From Kribbella solani (lineage in GTDB: Bacteria; Actinomycetota; Actinomycetes; Propionibacteriales; Kribbellaceae), in assembly GCF_014205295.1 (NCBI RefSeq), contig NZ_JACHNF010000001.1, positions 5,766,001 to 5,830,000 of the forward strand: a DNA stretch of 64,000 nucleotides, given 5' to 3'. The position numbers and the translations under genes are program-made. Below, piece by piece: positions 38,359-46,831 of the stretch. Every line of letters begins with the position of its first letter. Position 1 is the first letter of the stretch. A model generated the notes under the pieces. It was not told where the DNA came from. It saw only the letters and a program-made list of their open reading frames with translations, and ran no database searches.

Positions 38359-38868
38359 TCAGCTCGCGTCGGCCGACCAGCCGGTCGAGCGGGTCACCGT
38401 CCGCCCGTCCTCGGCCGGCGGCTGCACCGGACGGCCTTCGTACTCGGTCGAGAGAACGATGTGGGTGTTCATCTCCCCGTGCTCGCCGAGCCGTTCGAAG
38501 AGGCCTTCCAGGTGGTGCATCGAGGTTACGCGGACCCGCAGCATCGAGCACGAGTTGCCGCTCAGCTTGTGGATCTCCAGCACCTCGGGGAAGTCCTCGG
38601 CGCGCGTGGTCTTCAGCAGGCAACGACCGGTCGTGCAGCGCATCTGGACGAACGCGGACAGCGGCTGGCCGGCCTTCGCCGCGTCGACTTCGGCGCGGTA
38701 GCCGGTGATCACGCCGGCCTCCTCCAGGCGCCGGACCCGGTCGGCGACGGCGGGCGGTGACAGGTTGACCCGCTTGCCCAGCTGGTTGAACGACAGCCGG
38801 CCGTCGGACTGCAGCGCGGCGAGGATCTGCCAGTCGGTCGAGTCCAGGTTTCGCTCTTGAAAGGCCAT
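38359..38868 (-). CDS. Lrp/AsnC-family transcriptional regulator
   Basis: A 169-residue protein. N-terminal HTH (LDSTDWQILAALQSDGRLSF, NLSPPAVADRVRRLEEAGVI) and C-terminal RAM ligand domain (AFVQMRCTTGRCL, EVLEIHKLSGNSCSMLRVRV). Unusually it has two Cys near the RAM start. Divergent from the MFS gene at 38954, which it probably regulates from the 85-base gap. Confidence 0.92.
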   Translation of the reverse strand: MAFQERNLDSTDWQILAALQSDGRLSFNQLGKRVNLSPPAVADRVRRLEEAGVITGYRAEVDAAKAGQPLSAFVQMRCTTGRCLLKTTRAEDFPEVLEIHKLSGNSCSMLRVRVTSMHHLEGLFERLGEHGEMNTHIVLSTEYEGRPVQPPAEDGRTVTRSTGWSADAS

Positions 38869-38953
38869 GTACCCAGAACACCTTCGAGACCGGCGCTCCG
38901 CAACCGCAAATCCCTTTGATCGTGCATTCTGCGCGGGCGCCAGGCTTTCTAAC

Positions 38954-40183
38954 GTGTTGGGCGTGCTGATCCCCGTGGTACTCGCCGCTGCCCTGATGAA
39001 CGCTGCTATGGTCGCCGCCAGCGCTGTCAGCGCGATCGTCATCGCCGACGACCTCGGTCCGGCGCTAGCAGGTCTGCCCAACACCGCTGGCGTACTCGGT
39101 ACCGCTGTGGGCGCCATGGCGGTTGGCCGCTGGACCGTACGGTTCGGCCGAGCACAGGCATTGCGGACCGGGTACGGCGTAGGTGTCGTTGGTGGTGCGC
39201 TGACCGTAGTTGCGGCAGTTGGTGCACCGATCGCGCTGCTCTTCGTTGGCATGTTCCTGCTCGGCGTAGGCAATGCGGCGAGCCTCCTGTCCCGGTACGC
39301 CGCGGCTGACGCCGTACCGGTCGCACGGCGGGCTCGGGCGATGAGCACGGTGGTGTGGGCGAGTACGGCAGGTGCCGCGGGCGGACCGTTCTTGATGGCG
39401 CCGTCGCAGTCGTTCGCGACTCACGTCGGTCTACCCGCGTTTGCTGGACCGTTCCTGCTCGCGCTGACTGCTGTGTTCGCCGCACTGCTCGCATCCAGCG
39501 TCGTCCGTGGGGCTCCGGTAGTGCCCGCGGCCAGTAGTACGGGCAGCGCGCGTCGTACGCCGGTGTTTGCGGCTGCGGTGATGGTGGTGGGTCATCTGGT
39601 GATGGTTGCGCTGATGACTGCGGTGCCAGTCCACGTACACAGCCACGGTGGCGGACTGGGAGTTCTCGGGGCGATGCTGTCCGCGCATACGCTCGGGATG
39701 TTCGCGCTGTCGCCAGTCACCGGCTGGTGGATCGACCGACGTGGAGCACGACCCGTCGTACGTACAGGTCTCGGGCTGCTTGTTGTCTCGGGTCTACTGA
39801 TCGCTCTGACCGGTCCGCTCTTCACACCGGCGCTGTTCCTGCTGGGGTACGCGTGGAACCTCTGCTACCTCGGTGGGAGTGCGCAGCTTGGTTCAGCGGA
39901 GCTGGAGAGCCGTGTGGAGTCTTCGATCTGGACAGTGGCCGCTCTGGCGACGGCCGCTTCGCCCTGGCTGTTCACGCTGGGCGGATTCCCCGTACTAGCG
40001 GTGGTGGCGGTCGTACTTGCAGTGCCCTTGCTGGTTGTGTCACTAGCCTTGGCGTGTGATCAGCCCCGAGTACTTTCGCGCACTGCGCCCCGGTCCGGTC
40101 CAGGTCGACGGACGGACCTGGTCGCTCACCGTTCACGACCTGGGCGTACTGCGCGTCCCGAGCGGCCGTCTGGAGGCCAGTGA
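38954..40183 (+). CDS. MFS transporter
   Basis: About 409 residues with 12 predicted TM helices; TGYGVGVVGGALTVVAAVGA and a second-half GWWIDRRGARPVVRTG loop mirror the MFS signature. The start is uncertain: GTG 38954, TTG 38957 or GTG 38963; an upstream ATG at 38867 would run into the lrp start. The last 40 residues are Arg/Pro-rich and overlap the next gene by 128 bases in another frame, so the true functional C-terminus is probably before 40060. Confidence 0.82.
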   Translation: MLGVLIPVVLAAALMNAAMVAASAVSAIVIADDLGPALAGLPNTAGVLGTAVGAMAVGRWTVRFGRAQALRTGYGVGVVGGALTVVAAVGAPIALLFVGMFLLGVGNAASLLSRYAAADAVPVARRARAMSTVVWASTAGAAGGPFLMAPSQSFATHVGLPAFAGPFLLALTAVFAALLASSVVRGAPVVPAASSTGSARRTPVFAAAVMVVGHLVMVALMTAVPVHVHSHGGGLGVLGAMLSAHTLGMFALSPVTGWWIDRRGARPVVRTGLGLLVVSGLLIALTGPLFTPALFLLGYAWNLCYLGGSAQLGSAELESRVESSIWTVAALATAASPWLFTLGGFPVLAVVAVVLAVPLLVVSLALACDQPRVLSRTAPRSGPGRRTDLVAHRSRPGRTARPERPSGGQ

Positions 40184-40715
40184 CCCGTTCGTGAGCCTTG
40201 GCGAGGCGGCCGTGGTCGACGTACCGCCGGGAGACTACCCAGTGCAGGTGACCGTCGCGGACGTGTCGGAGGAGCAGGACGGGAGCCACCTGCGGGAAGC
40301 GTTCCTATCGGTGCGGCTGGCCGACGGTGAGGTCGCGCGGGTCGAGGCCGCGACCACCGCGGAGCAGGAGCTCGGTGAAGAAGAGTTCTGGATGGTCGGC
40401 GTGGACGCCGGGACGGTCGGCTTCGCGGACGCCGAGGCGACGCGGTCGAAGATGCCGGCGGGGGACTGGTACGAGGACCTGTTCGACAACGGCGCGGACG
40501 ACAGCTGGTTCGCGTTGATGGATTCGCCCGACCACCTCCGCGAAGGCAGCGCGAACATCGTCCTGCCGCTGGCCACGGAGGGTGAGAATATCGTGCTCAC
40601 CCACTCCGGCTGGGGTGACGGTGCGTATCCGATCGTCCGGACCGTCGACGCCTCCGGACGAATTCTCGCGGTGCACATCGACCTGCTCGTAGTGGGTCCG
40701 GAGAGTGACGACTGA
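40056..40715 (+). CDS. DUF4241 protein
   Basis: A 219-residue soluble acidic protein. LTVHDLGVLRVPSGRLEASDPFV, DYPVQVTVADV, GVDAGTVGFADAEA and VLTHSGWGDGAYPIVRTVDASG match DUF4241 (PF14025), of unknown function. GTG 40056 is needed to include the conserved N-terminal block, so the overlap with the MFS gene is real. Confidence 0.88.
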   Translation: MISPEYFRALRPGPVQVDGRTWSLTVHDLGVLRVPSGRLEASDPFVSLGEAAVVDVPPGDYPVQVTVADVSEEQDGSHLREAFLSVRLADGEVARVEAATTAEQELGEEEFWMVGVDAGTVGFADAEATRSKMPAGDWYEDLFDNGADDSWFALMDSPDHLREGSANIVLPLATEGENIVLTHSGWGDGAYPIVRTVDASGRILAVHIDLLVVGPESDD

Positions 40716-40800
40716 TCGGCAGCCAGTGACCGTACGGGCCGGAATTGGCCTGTGGATATGGTCAGGGCGGGGTCCGGACGCTGGTATTCTTTTTGATGTG

Positions 40801-40852
40801 GCCCGGTCCATCGACCGGGCTCATTGCTTGGCGCCGGTGGCAATTGCCGGCG
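40801..40852 (+). promoter_or_regulatory. structured leader of the rpsF operon (candidate S6:S18 autoregulatory site)
   Basis: Two hairpins precede rpsF: GCCCGGTC-CATC-GACCGGGC (40801-40820, perfect) and CGCCGG / CCGGCG (40832-40852) with a 9-base loop. In many bacteria rpsF leaders bind the S6:S18 complex; position fits, but I have not matched the known consensus. A -10-like TATTCT lies at 40785-40790. Confidence 0.5.
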
Positions 40853-40925
40853 TGCAGCACCCCGCATCGCCCTCCTGCCACGGAGAGACCGTGGCCGCCA
40901 AGTCCGAAGGAGGTGGAGTTCGCGC

Positions 40926-41216
40926 ATGCGTCGTTATGAAGTCATGGTGATCCTCGACCCGGAGCTCGATGAGCGCACCGTTGAGCCGTCCATCGACCAG
41001 TACCTGAACATCGTCCGCAAGGAAGGTGGCACGGTCGAGAAGCTCGACATCTGGGGTCGTCGGAAGCTCGCCTACGACGTCAAGAAGAAGTCCGAAGGCA
41101 TCTATGCCGTCGTCGACCTGACCGCCGAGCCGGCGGTCGTGAAGGAGCTCGACCGTCAGCTCACGCTGAACGAGTCGATCCTGCGCACCAAGGTCATCCG
41201 GCCGGACCAGCACTGA
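40926..41216 (+). CDS. rpsF: 30S ribosomal protein S6
   Basis: A 96-residue protein, MRRYEVMVILDPELDERTVE to RTKVIRPDQH, all family blocks present. ATG 40926 follows AAGGAGG at 40907-40913. First gene of rpsF-ssb-rpsR-rplI. S6 binds S18 on the 30S platform. Confidence 0.98.
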   Translation: MRRYEVMVILDPELDERTVEPSIDQYLNIVRKEGGTVEKLDIWGRRKLAYDVKKKSEGIYAVVDLTAEPAVVKELDRQLTLNESILRTKVIRPDQH

Positions 41217-41329
41217 ACCTGGGGTCGTCAGCAGCCATCGGTAGCGCAACGGTCGACGGCGGTACTGTCGGTTCCAGCCGCTACTGATAGCTGTAGACAC
41301 AGTCACACCCGATAGCAGGAGGAACGGCA

Positions 41330-41902
41330 ATGGCAGGCGAAACCGTCGTCACACTGGTCGGCAACCTTGTCGACGACCCTGAGCTCCGGTTCACGCCGTC
41401 CGGTGCCGCCGTCGCGAACTTCAGGATCGCGTCGACGCCGCGGACGTACGACCGGCAGTCAGGTGAATGGAAGGACGGCGAGTCGCTGTTCCTGAGTTGT
41501 TCCGTCTGGCGGCAGGCCGCGGAGAACGTGGCCGAGTCGCTGCAGCGCGGCATGCGCGTGATCGTGCAGGGCCGGCTGAAATCCCGTTCGTACGACGACC
41601 GTGACGGCAACAAGCGCACGGTCTTCGAGATCGACGTGGACGAGGTCGGTCCCAGCCTGCGCAGCGCCACCGCGAAGGTGACCCGGGCGATGCGCTCCGG
41701 GCCCGGCGGCGGTGACGGCGGCAACTTCGGTGGTGGCGGTGGCAACCAGAACCAGGGTGGAGGCTACGGCGGCGGCCAGGGTGGCGCCCCGCAGAACGAC
41801 CCCTGGGCGACCCCGCAGCAAGGCGGTGGCGGTCAGTCCGCGCCGCAGAACGACCCCTGGGCCAGCCAGGGCGGCGGCTCGATGGAGGAGCCCCCGTTCT
41901 GA
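41330..41902 (+). CDS. ssb: single-stranded DNA-binding protein
   Basis: A 190-residue protein. OB fold in residues 1-110 (VTLVGNLVDDPELRFTPSG, VIVQGRLKSRSYDDRDGNKR), a Gly/Gln/Asn-rich linker with repeated APQNDPWA, and the acidic tip MEEPPF that recruits replication and repair partners. Ribosome site AGGAGG before ATG 41330. Confidence 0.98.
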   Translation: MAGETVVTLVGNLVDDPELRFTPSGAAVANFRIASTPRTYDRQSGEWKDGESLFLSCSVWRQAAENVAESLQRGMRVIVQGRLKSRSYDDRDGNKRTVFEIDVDEVGPSLRSATAKVTRAMRSGPGGGDGGNFGGGGGNQNQGGGYGGGQGGAPQNDPWATPQQGGGGQSAPQNDPWASQGGGSMEEPPF

Positions 41903-41974
41903 TCTGCCCGCAATTTCGTCAGTGACCATTCCGGCATTCGTGCCGGGCTCTGGAAGTAGGAAGAGAGCACCACA

Positions 41975-42208
41975 ATGGCCAAGATCATTCGGAAGCCGAA
42001 GAAGAAGGTCTGCGGCTTCTGCAAGGACAAGGCAACGTACGTCGACTACAAGGACACCGCGCTGCTGCGCAAGTTCATCTCGGACCGCGGCAAGATCCGC
42101 GCCCGCCGGGTGACCGGGAACTGCGTGCAGCACCAGCGCGATGTCGCTACCGCTATCAAGAACGCTCGTGAGGTGGCCCTGCTGCCGTACACGAGCACGG
42201 CTCGCTGA
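41975..42208 (+). CDS. rpsR: 30S ribosomal protein S18 (zinc-type)
   Basis: A 77-residue protein. CGFC and a later Cys/His (GNCVQH) mark the zinc-binding C+ form. Forms the S6:S18 pair. It lies 72 bases after ssb. Confidence 0.97.
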   Translation: MAKIIRKPKKKVCGFCKDKATYVDYKDTALLRKFISDRGKIRARRVTGNCVQHQRDVATAIKNAREVALLPYTSTAR

Positions 42209-42222
42209 GGGAGGCACGGACC

Positions 42223-42669
42223 ATGAAGCTCATCCTGTCTCAGGAGGTCGAGGGCCTCGGGGCTCCCGGCGACATCGTCGAGGTGAAGGACGGCTACGGC
42301 CGCAACTACCTGGTTCCGCGCGGCCTGGCCATCGGCTGGACCCGTGGCGCCGAGAAGCAGATCCAGACGATCAAGCGGGCGCGCGACGCCCGGGCGATCC
42401 AGGGCAAGGAGCACGCGAGCGAGGTCAAGAACCAGCTCGAGCAGCTCGCCGTGACCCTGGCCGTCAAGGCCGGTGACACCGGTCGCCTGTTCGGTTCGGT
42501 CACCCCGGCGGACATCGCCGGCGCGATCAAGGCCGCCGGCGGCCCGCTGGTCGAGAAGCGCGCGATCGCCGTCGGATCGCCGATCAAGACCACCGGCAAG
42601 CACCAGGTCTCGGTCCAGCTACACCCAGAGGTGGCCGCCACAGTCCGCCTCGAGGTAGCCGCAAACTAA
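42223..42669 (+). CDS. rplI: 50S ribosomal protein L9
   Basis: A 148-residue protein: KLILSQEVEGLGAPGDIVEV, YGRNYLVPRGLA, a long linking helix and the C-terminal RNA-binding domain. 14 bases after rpsR; last gene of the operon, followed by a hairpin terminator. Confidence 0.98.
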   Translation: MKLILSQEVEGLGAPGDIVEVKDGYGRNYLVPRGLAIGWTRGAEKQIQTIKRARDARAIQGKEHASEVKNQLEQLAVTLAVKAGDTGRLFGSVTPADIAGAIKAAGGPLVEKRAIAVGSPIKTTGKHQVSVQLHPEVAATVRLEVAAN

Positions 42670-42684
42670 CACCCGCCCCACCAC

Positions 42685-42716
42685 AAGGCCCGTGCCCCCG
42701 AGGGAGCACGGGCCTT
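42685..42716 (+). terminator. terminator of the rpsF-ssb-rpsR-rplI operon
   Basis: AAGGCCCGTGC (42685-42695) pairs with GCACGGGCCTT (42706-42716); the loop CCCCGAGGGA can pair further. It starts 16 bases past the L9 stop. Confidence 0.93.
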
Positions 42717-43736
42717 CGTGCATCCACGCCTCTCCCACAGCCCCTCCCACAGCCCCTCCCACAGTCCTCCTACGCGCCCGACCCCACCCGCCCTGCCCGA
42801 CAACCGGGACCGGCCACGGCACGCCCGGGTACACCGAGTACGCCCGGCAGGCACAGCAGGAACGGCAGTCACGGCGGGGCGGCACGCCCGGCTGTACGGC
42901 AGGCGCAGCAGGCACGGTGGGGCCGCACGCTCGGCACGCACGTCAAGGCACGGCGGCACGCACGGCAAGCGGCGCACGGCGGCAGGCGCGGGCATGCACG
43001 CGACGCGGCAGGCACGCGGCACAGCAGGCACGGGCACGCACGCGCCACGGCATGGGGCAGGTACGCGGCACGGCAGGGGGCACGTACGCGGCACGACAGG
43101 CGCGGCGGCGCGGCGGGCACAGCCGCAGACTGCAGCGCCGACCCGGGCGTGTCCTCTGCGTTTCGCCAGGCCCTAGCCGAGCTAGTTGTCGGTCGAGGCT
43201 TGCCCCCTCAAATGGACGGTTGCCCCGTGGAAATTCGAGAGGGCAACCCTCCACCCAAGGGGATGCCCCTCCAACCGGAGGGTTCGCCCGAACCGACCCG
43301 TGCGGACACCTACATCCCACCAGCCACACCGCACCGATCACGCCGCCGCGCCGGGTACAGCGCCGGGGGGTACGGCGCGGGGTGCAGCAGGGTTCGACGG
43401 CGGGTACGGAAGGGTGCAGCGGGGTGCGGTGCAGCGGTGGAGGTGCGGCGCGGGGTGCGGCCTGTCACGGCGGGGTACGGCGTCGCGGGGTGCGGCCGGG
43501 GGTACGGCGTCGCGGGGTGCGGCGGGGGTGCGGCGTGGCGGGGTGCGGTGTGTGGCGTGCGGCGGGGGTGCGGCGGGATGCCGTGTGGCGGCGGTGTGCG
43601 GTGGCGGGGTGCAGCAGGGTACGGCGGGTGGTGGCGGGTGGTGGCGGGCGCGGTGGGGGAGCAGCGGGGTGGTGGCGGGTGTGGTGGGTTCGGATGGAGC
43701 TGGGTCTGGTCCGGGGTGCGGTGCTGGTGGGGTTGG
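42717..43736. other. 1-kb gene-poor region between the ribosomal operon and the secretion-like locus
   Basis: All frames give low-complexity Arg/Gly/Ala/Pro translations. It begins with three copies of a 13-bp repeat (CACAGCCCCTCCC, 42734-42770), continues with GGCACGG/GGCACGC-rich sequence (42870-43130), then a hairpin-rich block (43198-43285), then GGGGTGCGGC-type repeats (43360-43680). No gene is supported. It marks the left edge of the inserted block. Confidence 0.6.
43218..43282. other. cluster of competing hairpins
   Basis: GGTTGCCC (43218-43225) pairs with GGGCAACC (43241-43248); GAGGG-CAA-CCCTC (43239-43251) uses the same bases; CCCTCC-AACC-GGAGGG (43267-43282) follows. Mutually exclusive stems of this sort occur in attenuators and in repetitive extragenic palindromes; which one applies cannot be told here. 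Confidence 0.5.
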
Positions 43737-44183
43737 TCAGCCGGAGCGTTGGACTTCGGGCCAGGCGGTGGGTTTCGGGTCGGAGCTGGAGCCGCCGACG
43801 TCGGGTTTCTGTACCTCGAGCCATTTGACCGGCGCCGGGTCGGCCGCGTTCCCCGGCCCGGACCTCTCCACCGTCGGCCAGTTCACCGGCCCCGGATCGT
43901 CAACCGCCAACACCCGCCCGGCCGGCGCCACCAACACCATCACCACCCCAACCACCAAAACCCGAGCCACCCGCACGACCCGAGCCGGTTGCACCACCGG
44001 AGCCACCTGAGCCGGTTGCACCACCTGAGACGCCTGCTCACGCTGAGCCGGTTGCGCCGCCTGGGCTACTCGCTCTGTCTGAGGGGCTTGTGGTGGTTGG
44101 GGTGAGGGTGCAGTGGTAGGGAACTGCTGTGGTTGGGGGTTTTGGTGTCCTGGGGGCGTTGGGGCGGGTGGTTTTGCGGTCAT
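43737..44183 (-). CDS. membrane protein with three C-terminal Trp-containing repeats
   Basis: A 148-residue protein. Residues 1-75 are Pro/Gln-rich and cytoplasmic; one TM helix (about 75-98); the outside tail has three copies of a P-x-x-W-P-x-V-x-x-S/P motif (VNWPTVERSG, VKWLEVQKPD, TAWPEVQRSG). No known family. ATG 44183 overlaps the stop of the beta-propeller gene (ATGA), so both are co-translated and it should belong to the same apparatus. Confidence 0.7.
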   Translation of the reverse strand: MTAKPPAPTPPGHQNPQPQQFPTTAPSPQPPQAPQTERVAQAAQPAQREQASQVVQPAQVAPVVQPARVVRVARVLVVGVVMVLVAPAGRVLAVDDPGPVNWPTVERSGPGNAADPAPVKWLEVQKPDVGGSSSDPKPTAWPEVQRSG

Positions 44184-45610
44184 GAGCTGGCCTTGTTCAG
44201 GGCGTAGAGGTAGGAGCCCTGGACGACGATTGCGTGGTTGCCGACGATGCCCCAGGGGCGGGCGGTGTTGTCGGGGATCTGGTGGGCGGCGCTGCCCGGG
44301 ATGGTTGTCACCATCTCGCTGCCGTTCATCCCGTACACCGTGGTTCCGCTGATCGAGAGCGGCTGGAAGCCGGGCATCGTCACTGATGTCTTGGTGGTGA
44401 AGTTGATCAGGCAGGCGCCCCACGCGGCGACCTTGCGGGCGTTGTCCGGGACCCATTGCCAGCGTTCCGCGTCCTGAATCCGCGCCGCCTTGCAACTCGC
44501 TACCACCGCGCCGGTCGCGGACGAGTGCACCACCGGGATCACGGTGTCGGCGACACCGGTTTTCCACAGCGCCAGAACAAGTCCTGGGCTGGCCGCGACG
44601 ATGTGATCCAGACCCTTGTTGTCCTTCGGTCCGGCCAGGTTGACCGGCTTCTGGTCCTTGCCTGGCTGATCCCAGTACAGCGGGCCGCCGTACCGGGCCG
44701 AGAGCACCCGGTCGCCCTCCGCGAGCAGTACCGTCGAGTCACGGCGCTTCGGTTGTACGGACTTGAGCTGACCGCCCGAGATCACGCTGTTCCCGGCGTC
44801 GGCGGCCAGGGTGATGAGTGGTGACGTACCGAAGAACTGAACCGCCGACGAGTTCGGCAGCTCGATCGCGGTCGGAAGGGCGCCGTGGCCGGGCCAGTAA
44901 TAGAGCGTGTCCTCGGTGGTGACGACCAGCGCCGGCTTGGAGTCGATCGTGGTGTACACCGGGTTGCTGGTGCGGGAGGGCAGCGTGTCCTGCCAGAGCA
45001 CCTTGCCGTTGGCGTCGAACACGGCCAGCTTCTGGTCGACGGTCAGGATCGCGACCTCGGTGCCGTCCGGTGAAACGGCGGGTGTCGTGTTCGGCATGAT
45101 GTCGACAGTCCAGCCGGCCTCCTTGGACCAGCCCGGCGGCACCGGACGGGCCACGAACTGATCCGGCGTGACGATCGGTGCGGGCAGCGACGGCAGCGTC
45201 GGGGAGACGCTCGGTTTCGGCGGACCGGACGGCTTACGGAGCACCAACAGGTACACCGCCGTACCGGCGATCAGCGCGAGTGCTACCACCGCCGCCACGA
45301 TGATCGGCCAGATCGGCTTGCTCCCACCGCCGCCGCGCCCACCGCGCCCCCGGCCGCCCTCGGCCTCGACCGCCTCGACCGAGCCGTCCGGGTTGATGAT
45401 CAGCGGCCAGGAGGCACCGTCGGCCTCGACTGCGGTCGCCTTGACCGCGCGGCCGAGTTGCGCGGCCCGTTCGCTGACCAGTTGGATGGCGGCCTGGCGG
45501 GGATCGTGGTGATTGACCGGGTGACTGCGCCCGGCGATCTTCACCTCGGCGTTGTGGTCGTCGTACAGCCGAATCGTGACCTTTGGCCAGGAGGGGATCT
45601 TCTCAGCCAC
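44180..45610 (-). CDS. single-pass membrane protein with PQQ-like beta-propeller domain
   Basis: A 476-residue protein. Residues 1-95 form a small soluble domain ending in a Gly/Arg-rich linker; one TM helix at about 103-125 (PIIVAAVVALALIAGTAVYL); then a Pro/Ser-rich stalk and a repeated-blade outside domain (AVSPDGTEVAILTVDQKLAVFDANGKVLW) like PQQ/WD-type propellers. It diverges from the DUF6668 gene across a 248-base promoter region. Probably a surface or assembly component of the type IV-like system, by position. Confidence 0.75.
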   Translation of the reverse strand: MAEKIPSWPKVTIRLYDDHNAEVKIAGRSHPVNHHDPRQAAIQLVSERAAQLGRAVKATAVEADGASWPLIINPDGSVEAVEAEGGRGRGGRGGGGSKPIWPIIVAAVVALALIAGTAVYLLVLRKPSGPPKPSVSPTLPSLPAPIVTPDQFVARPVPPGWSKEAGWTVDIMPNTTPAVSPDGTEVAILTVDQKLAVFDANGKVLWQDTLPSRTSNPVYTTIDSKPALVVTTEDTLYYWPGHGALPTAIELPNSSAVQFFGTSPLITLAADAGNSVISGGQLKSVQPKRRDSTVLLAEGDRVLSARYGGPLYWDQPGKDQKPVNLAGPKDNKGLDHIVAASPGLVLALWKTGVADTVIPVVHSSATGAVVASCKAARIQDAERWQWVPDNARKVAAWGACLINFTTKTSVTMPGFQPLSISGTTVYGMNGSEMVTTIPGSAAHQIPDNTARPWGIVGNHAIVVQGSYLYALNKASS

Positions 45611-45858
45611 GATGACCTCTCATTCCCGCCACAGAACTCCCTCGTTCACCGGACTCGGACGTCCTCGTTCTAGCATGGCCACCGCACGAGGCATGCCACG
45701 GAATCCGGGCACGCAGAAACCACGCGAGCCCGGCGGCTCGACTGACCCCGACAAGGGGGTAGAAACATCCTCGCCTGTGGATGGGTCACGAAAGTACACC
45801 TGGAAAGCGAGAGAATACGGTGGGCGACTGCCTGTGACGCACCGCGAGAGGAGGGGCC

Positions 45859-46479
45859 ATGACGCAGAATCCGTGGACACGGGAGCAGACTCCGGGTCCG
45901 CAACAGCCGTCGCCTGGCCCCGCGCCTCAGCCGGACCTCACCCCGCGTGGGCCGTCCGCCCCGCAGCACGGGGTGCCGGCGCCCGCGGAGGACCAGCGCC
46001 TGCCCAAGTTCGCGATTCCGGTCGCCGACACCCTTTGGTGGGTCGGGGTGCACGGCGGTGCCGGCGAGACCACCATGTCGCAGCTGCTGCCCGGCACCCG
46101 GGCAGCCGCCCATCGGTGGCCGATTCCGCCGCCGCCGGTGCCGACCCCGGTGATCCTGGTCGCCCGGACGCACGGGTCCGGCCTGCGGGCCGCCCAGCGG
46201 GCCGCGATCGAATGGGCCTCGGGTGTCGTCCAGGGCGTCGCCGTGCTCGGCCTGGTGCTGATCGCGGACGCGCCGGGCCGGTTGCCGCGGGTGCTGGACG
46301 ACTTCGCCGACATCGTCGGTGGCGGGGTGCCCCGGGTCTGGGACATCCCCTGGATCGAGGAGTGGCGCCGAGGGGAGGCTCCCACCCCTGACAACACACC
46401 GGACGAGGTTTTCGAAGTACTTGAATCCATCTACGCACTTCGCGCGTCAAACCCAGCGGACTACCCCGCCCCGTACTGA
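45859..46479 (+). CDS. DUF6668-like protein with degenerate P-loop
   Basis: A 206-residue protein. The Pro-rich N-terminus (1-45) precedes WWVGVHGGAGETTMSQLLPG, which looks like a ParA/MinD-type P-loop, GGxGKTT, with Lys replaced by Glu. This is followed by VILVARTHGSGLRAAQ and LIADAPGRLPR, keeping the strand order of such ATPases. Nucleotide hydrolysis is thus unlikely. As I recall, DUF6668 proteins occur with SCO6880-type secretion genes in actinobacteria. ATG 45859 follows AGGAGG. Confidence 0.72.
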   Translation: MTQNPWTREQTPGPQQPSPGPAPQPDLTPRGPSAPQHGVPAPAEDQRLPKFAIPVADTLWWVGVHGGAGETTMSQLLPGTRAAAHRWPIPPPPVPTPVILVARTHGSGLRAAQRAAIEWASGVVQGVAVLGLVLIADAPGRLPRVLDDFADIVGGGVPRVWDIPWIEEWRRGEAPTPDNTPDEVFEVLESIYALRASNPADYPAPY

Positions 46480-46494
46480 AAGGCTTGAACCCCA

Positions 46495-46788
46495 ATGATG
46501 TTGGCACATGTGATCTCGGAAGCAATGAGCCAGATCCCGCTCGTGGACGACCCGGGCACGGGTACGGCCCCGCCAGGTGACATGGGCACTCAGCTGAACA
46601 AGGTGATCGGCTGGGTGACCTGGATCGCGTTCAGTATCTGTCTGGTCGGCATCGTGATCGCCGGCGCGATGATGGCCGTCGGTCAGCGTCGCGGTGAGGG
46701 TGGCGAACACGCGGCCCGGCTCGGCTGGGTACTCGCTGCGTGCATCGTGATCGGGTCCGCGTCGATGCTCGTGAACGCCCTGACCTGA
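46495..46788 (+). CDS. small two-TM membrane protein, pilin-like (VirB2/TrbC position)
   Basis: A 97-residue protein with two TM helices (about 39-62 and 75-94) and a short basic loop (GQRRGEGGEHAAR) between them. Size, topology and place before the VirB8- and VirB6-like genes are those of the VirB2/TrbC pilin of type IV systems, but sequence similarity cannot be shown by eye. Tandem ATG codons at 46495/46498. Confidence 0.65.
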   Translation: MMLAHVISEAMSQIPLVDDPGTGTAPPGDMGTQLNKVIGWVTWIAFSICLVGIVIAGAMMAVGQRRGEGGEHAARLGWVLAACIVIGSASMLVNALT

Positions 46789-46831
46789 TCCCCGCCCCGC
46801 ACCGCCTCGAGAACCCGGAGACTGATAGGCC

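Noticed and set aside
42692..43828. Plus-strand frame of 378 residues after rplI
   Set aside because: Consists of Arg/Gly/Ala/Thr repeats following the DNA repeats; no ribosome site and no fold.
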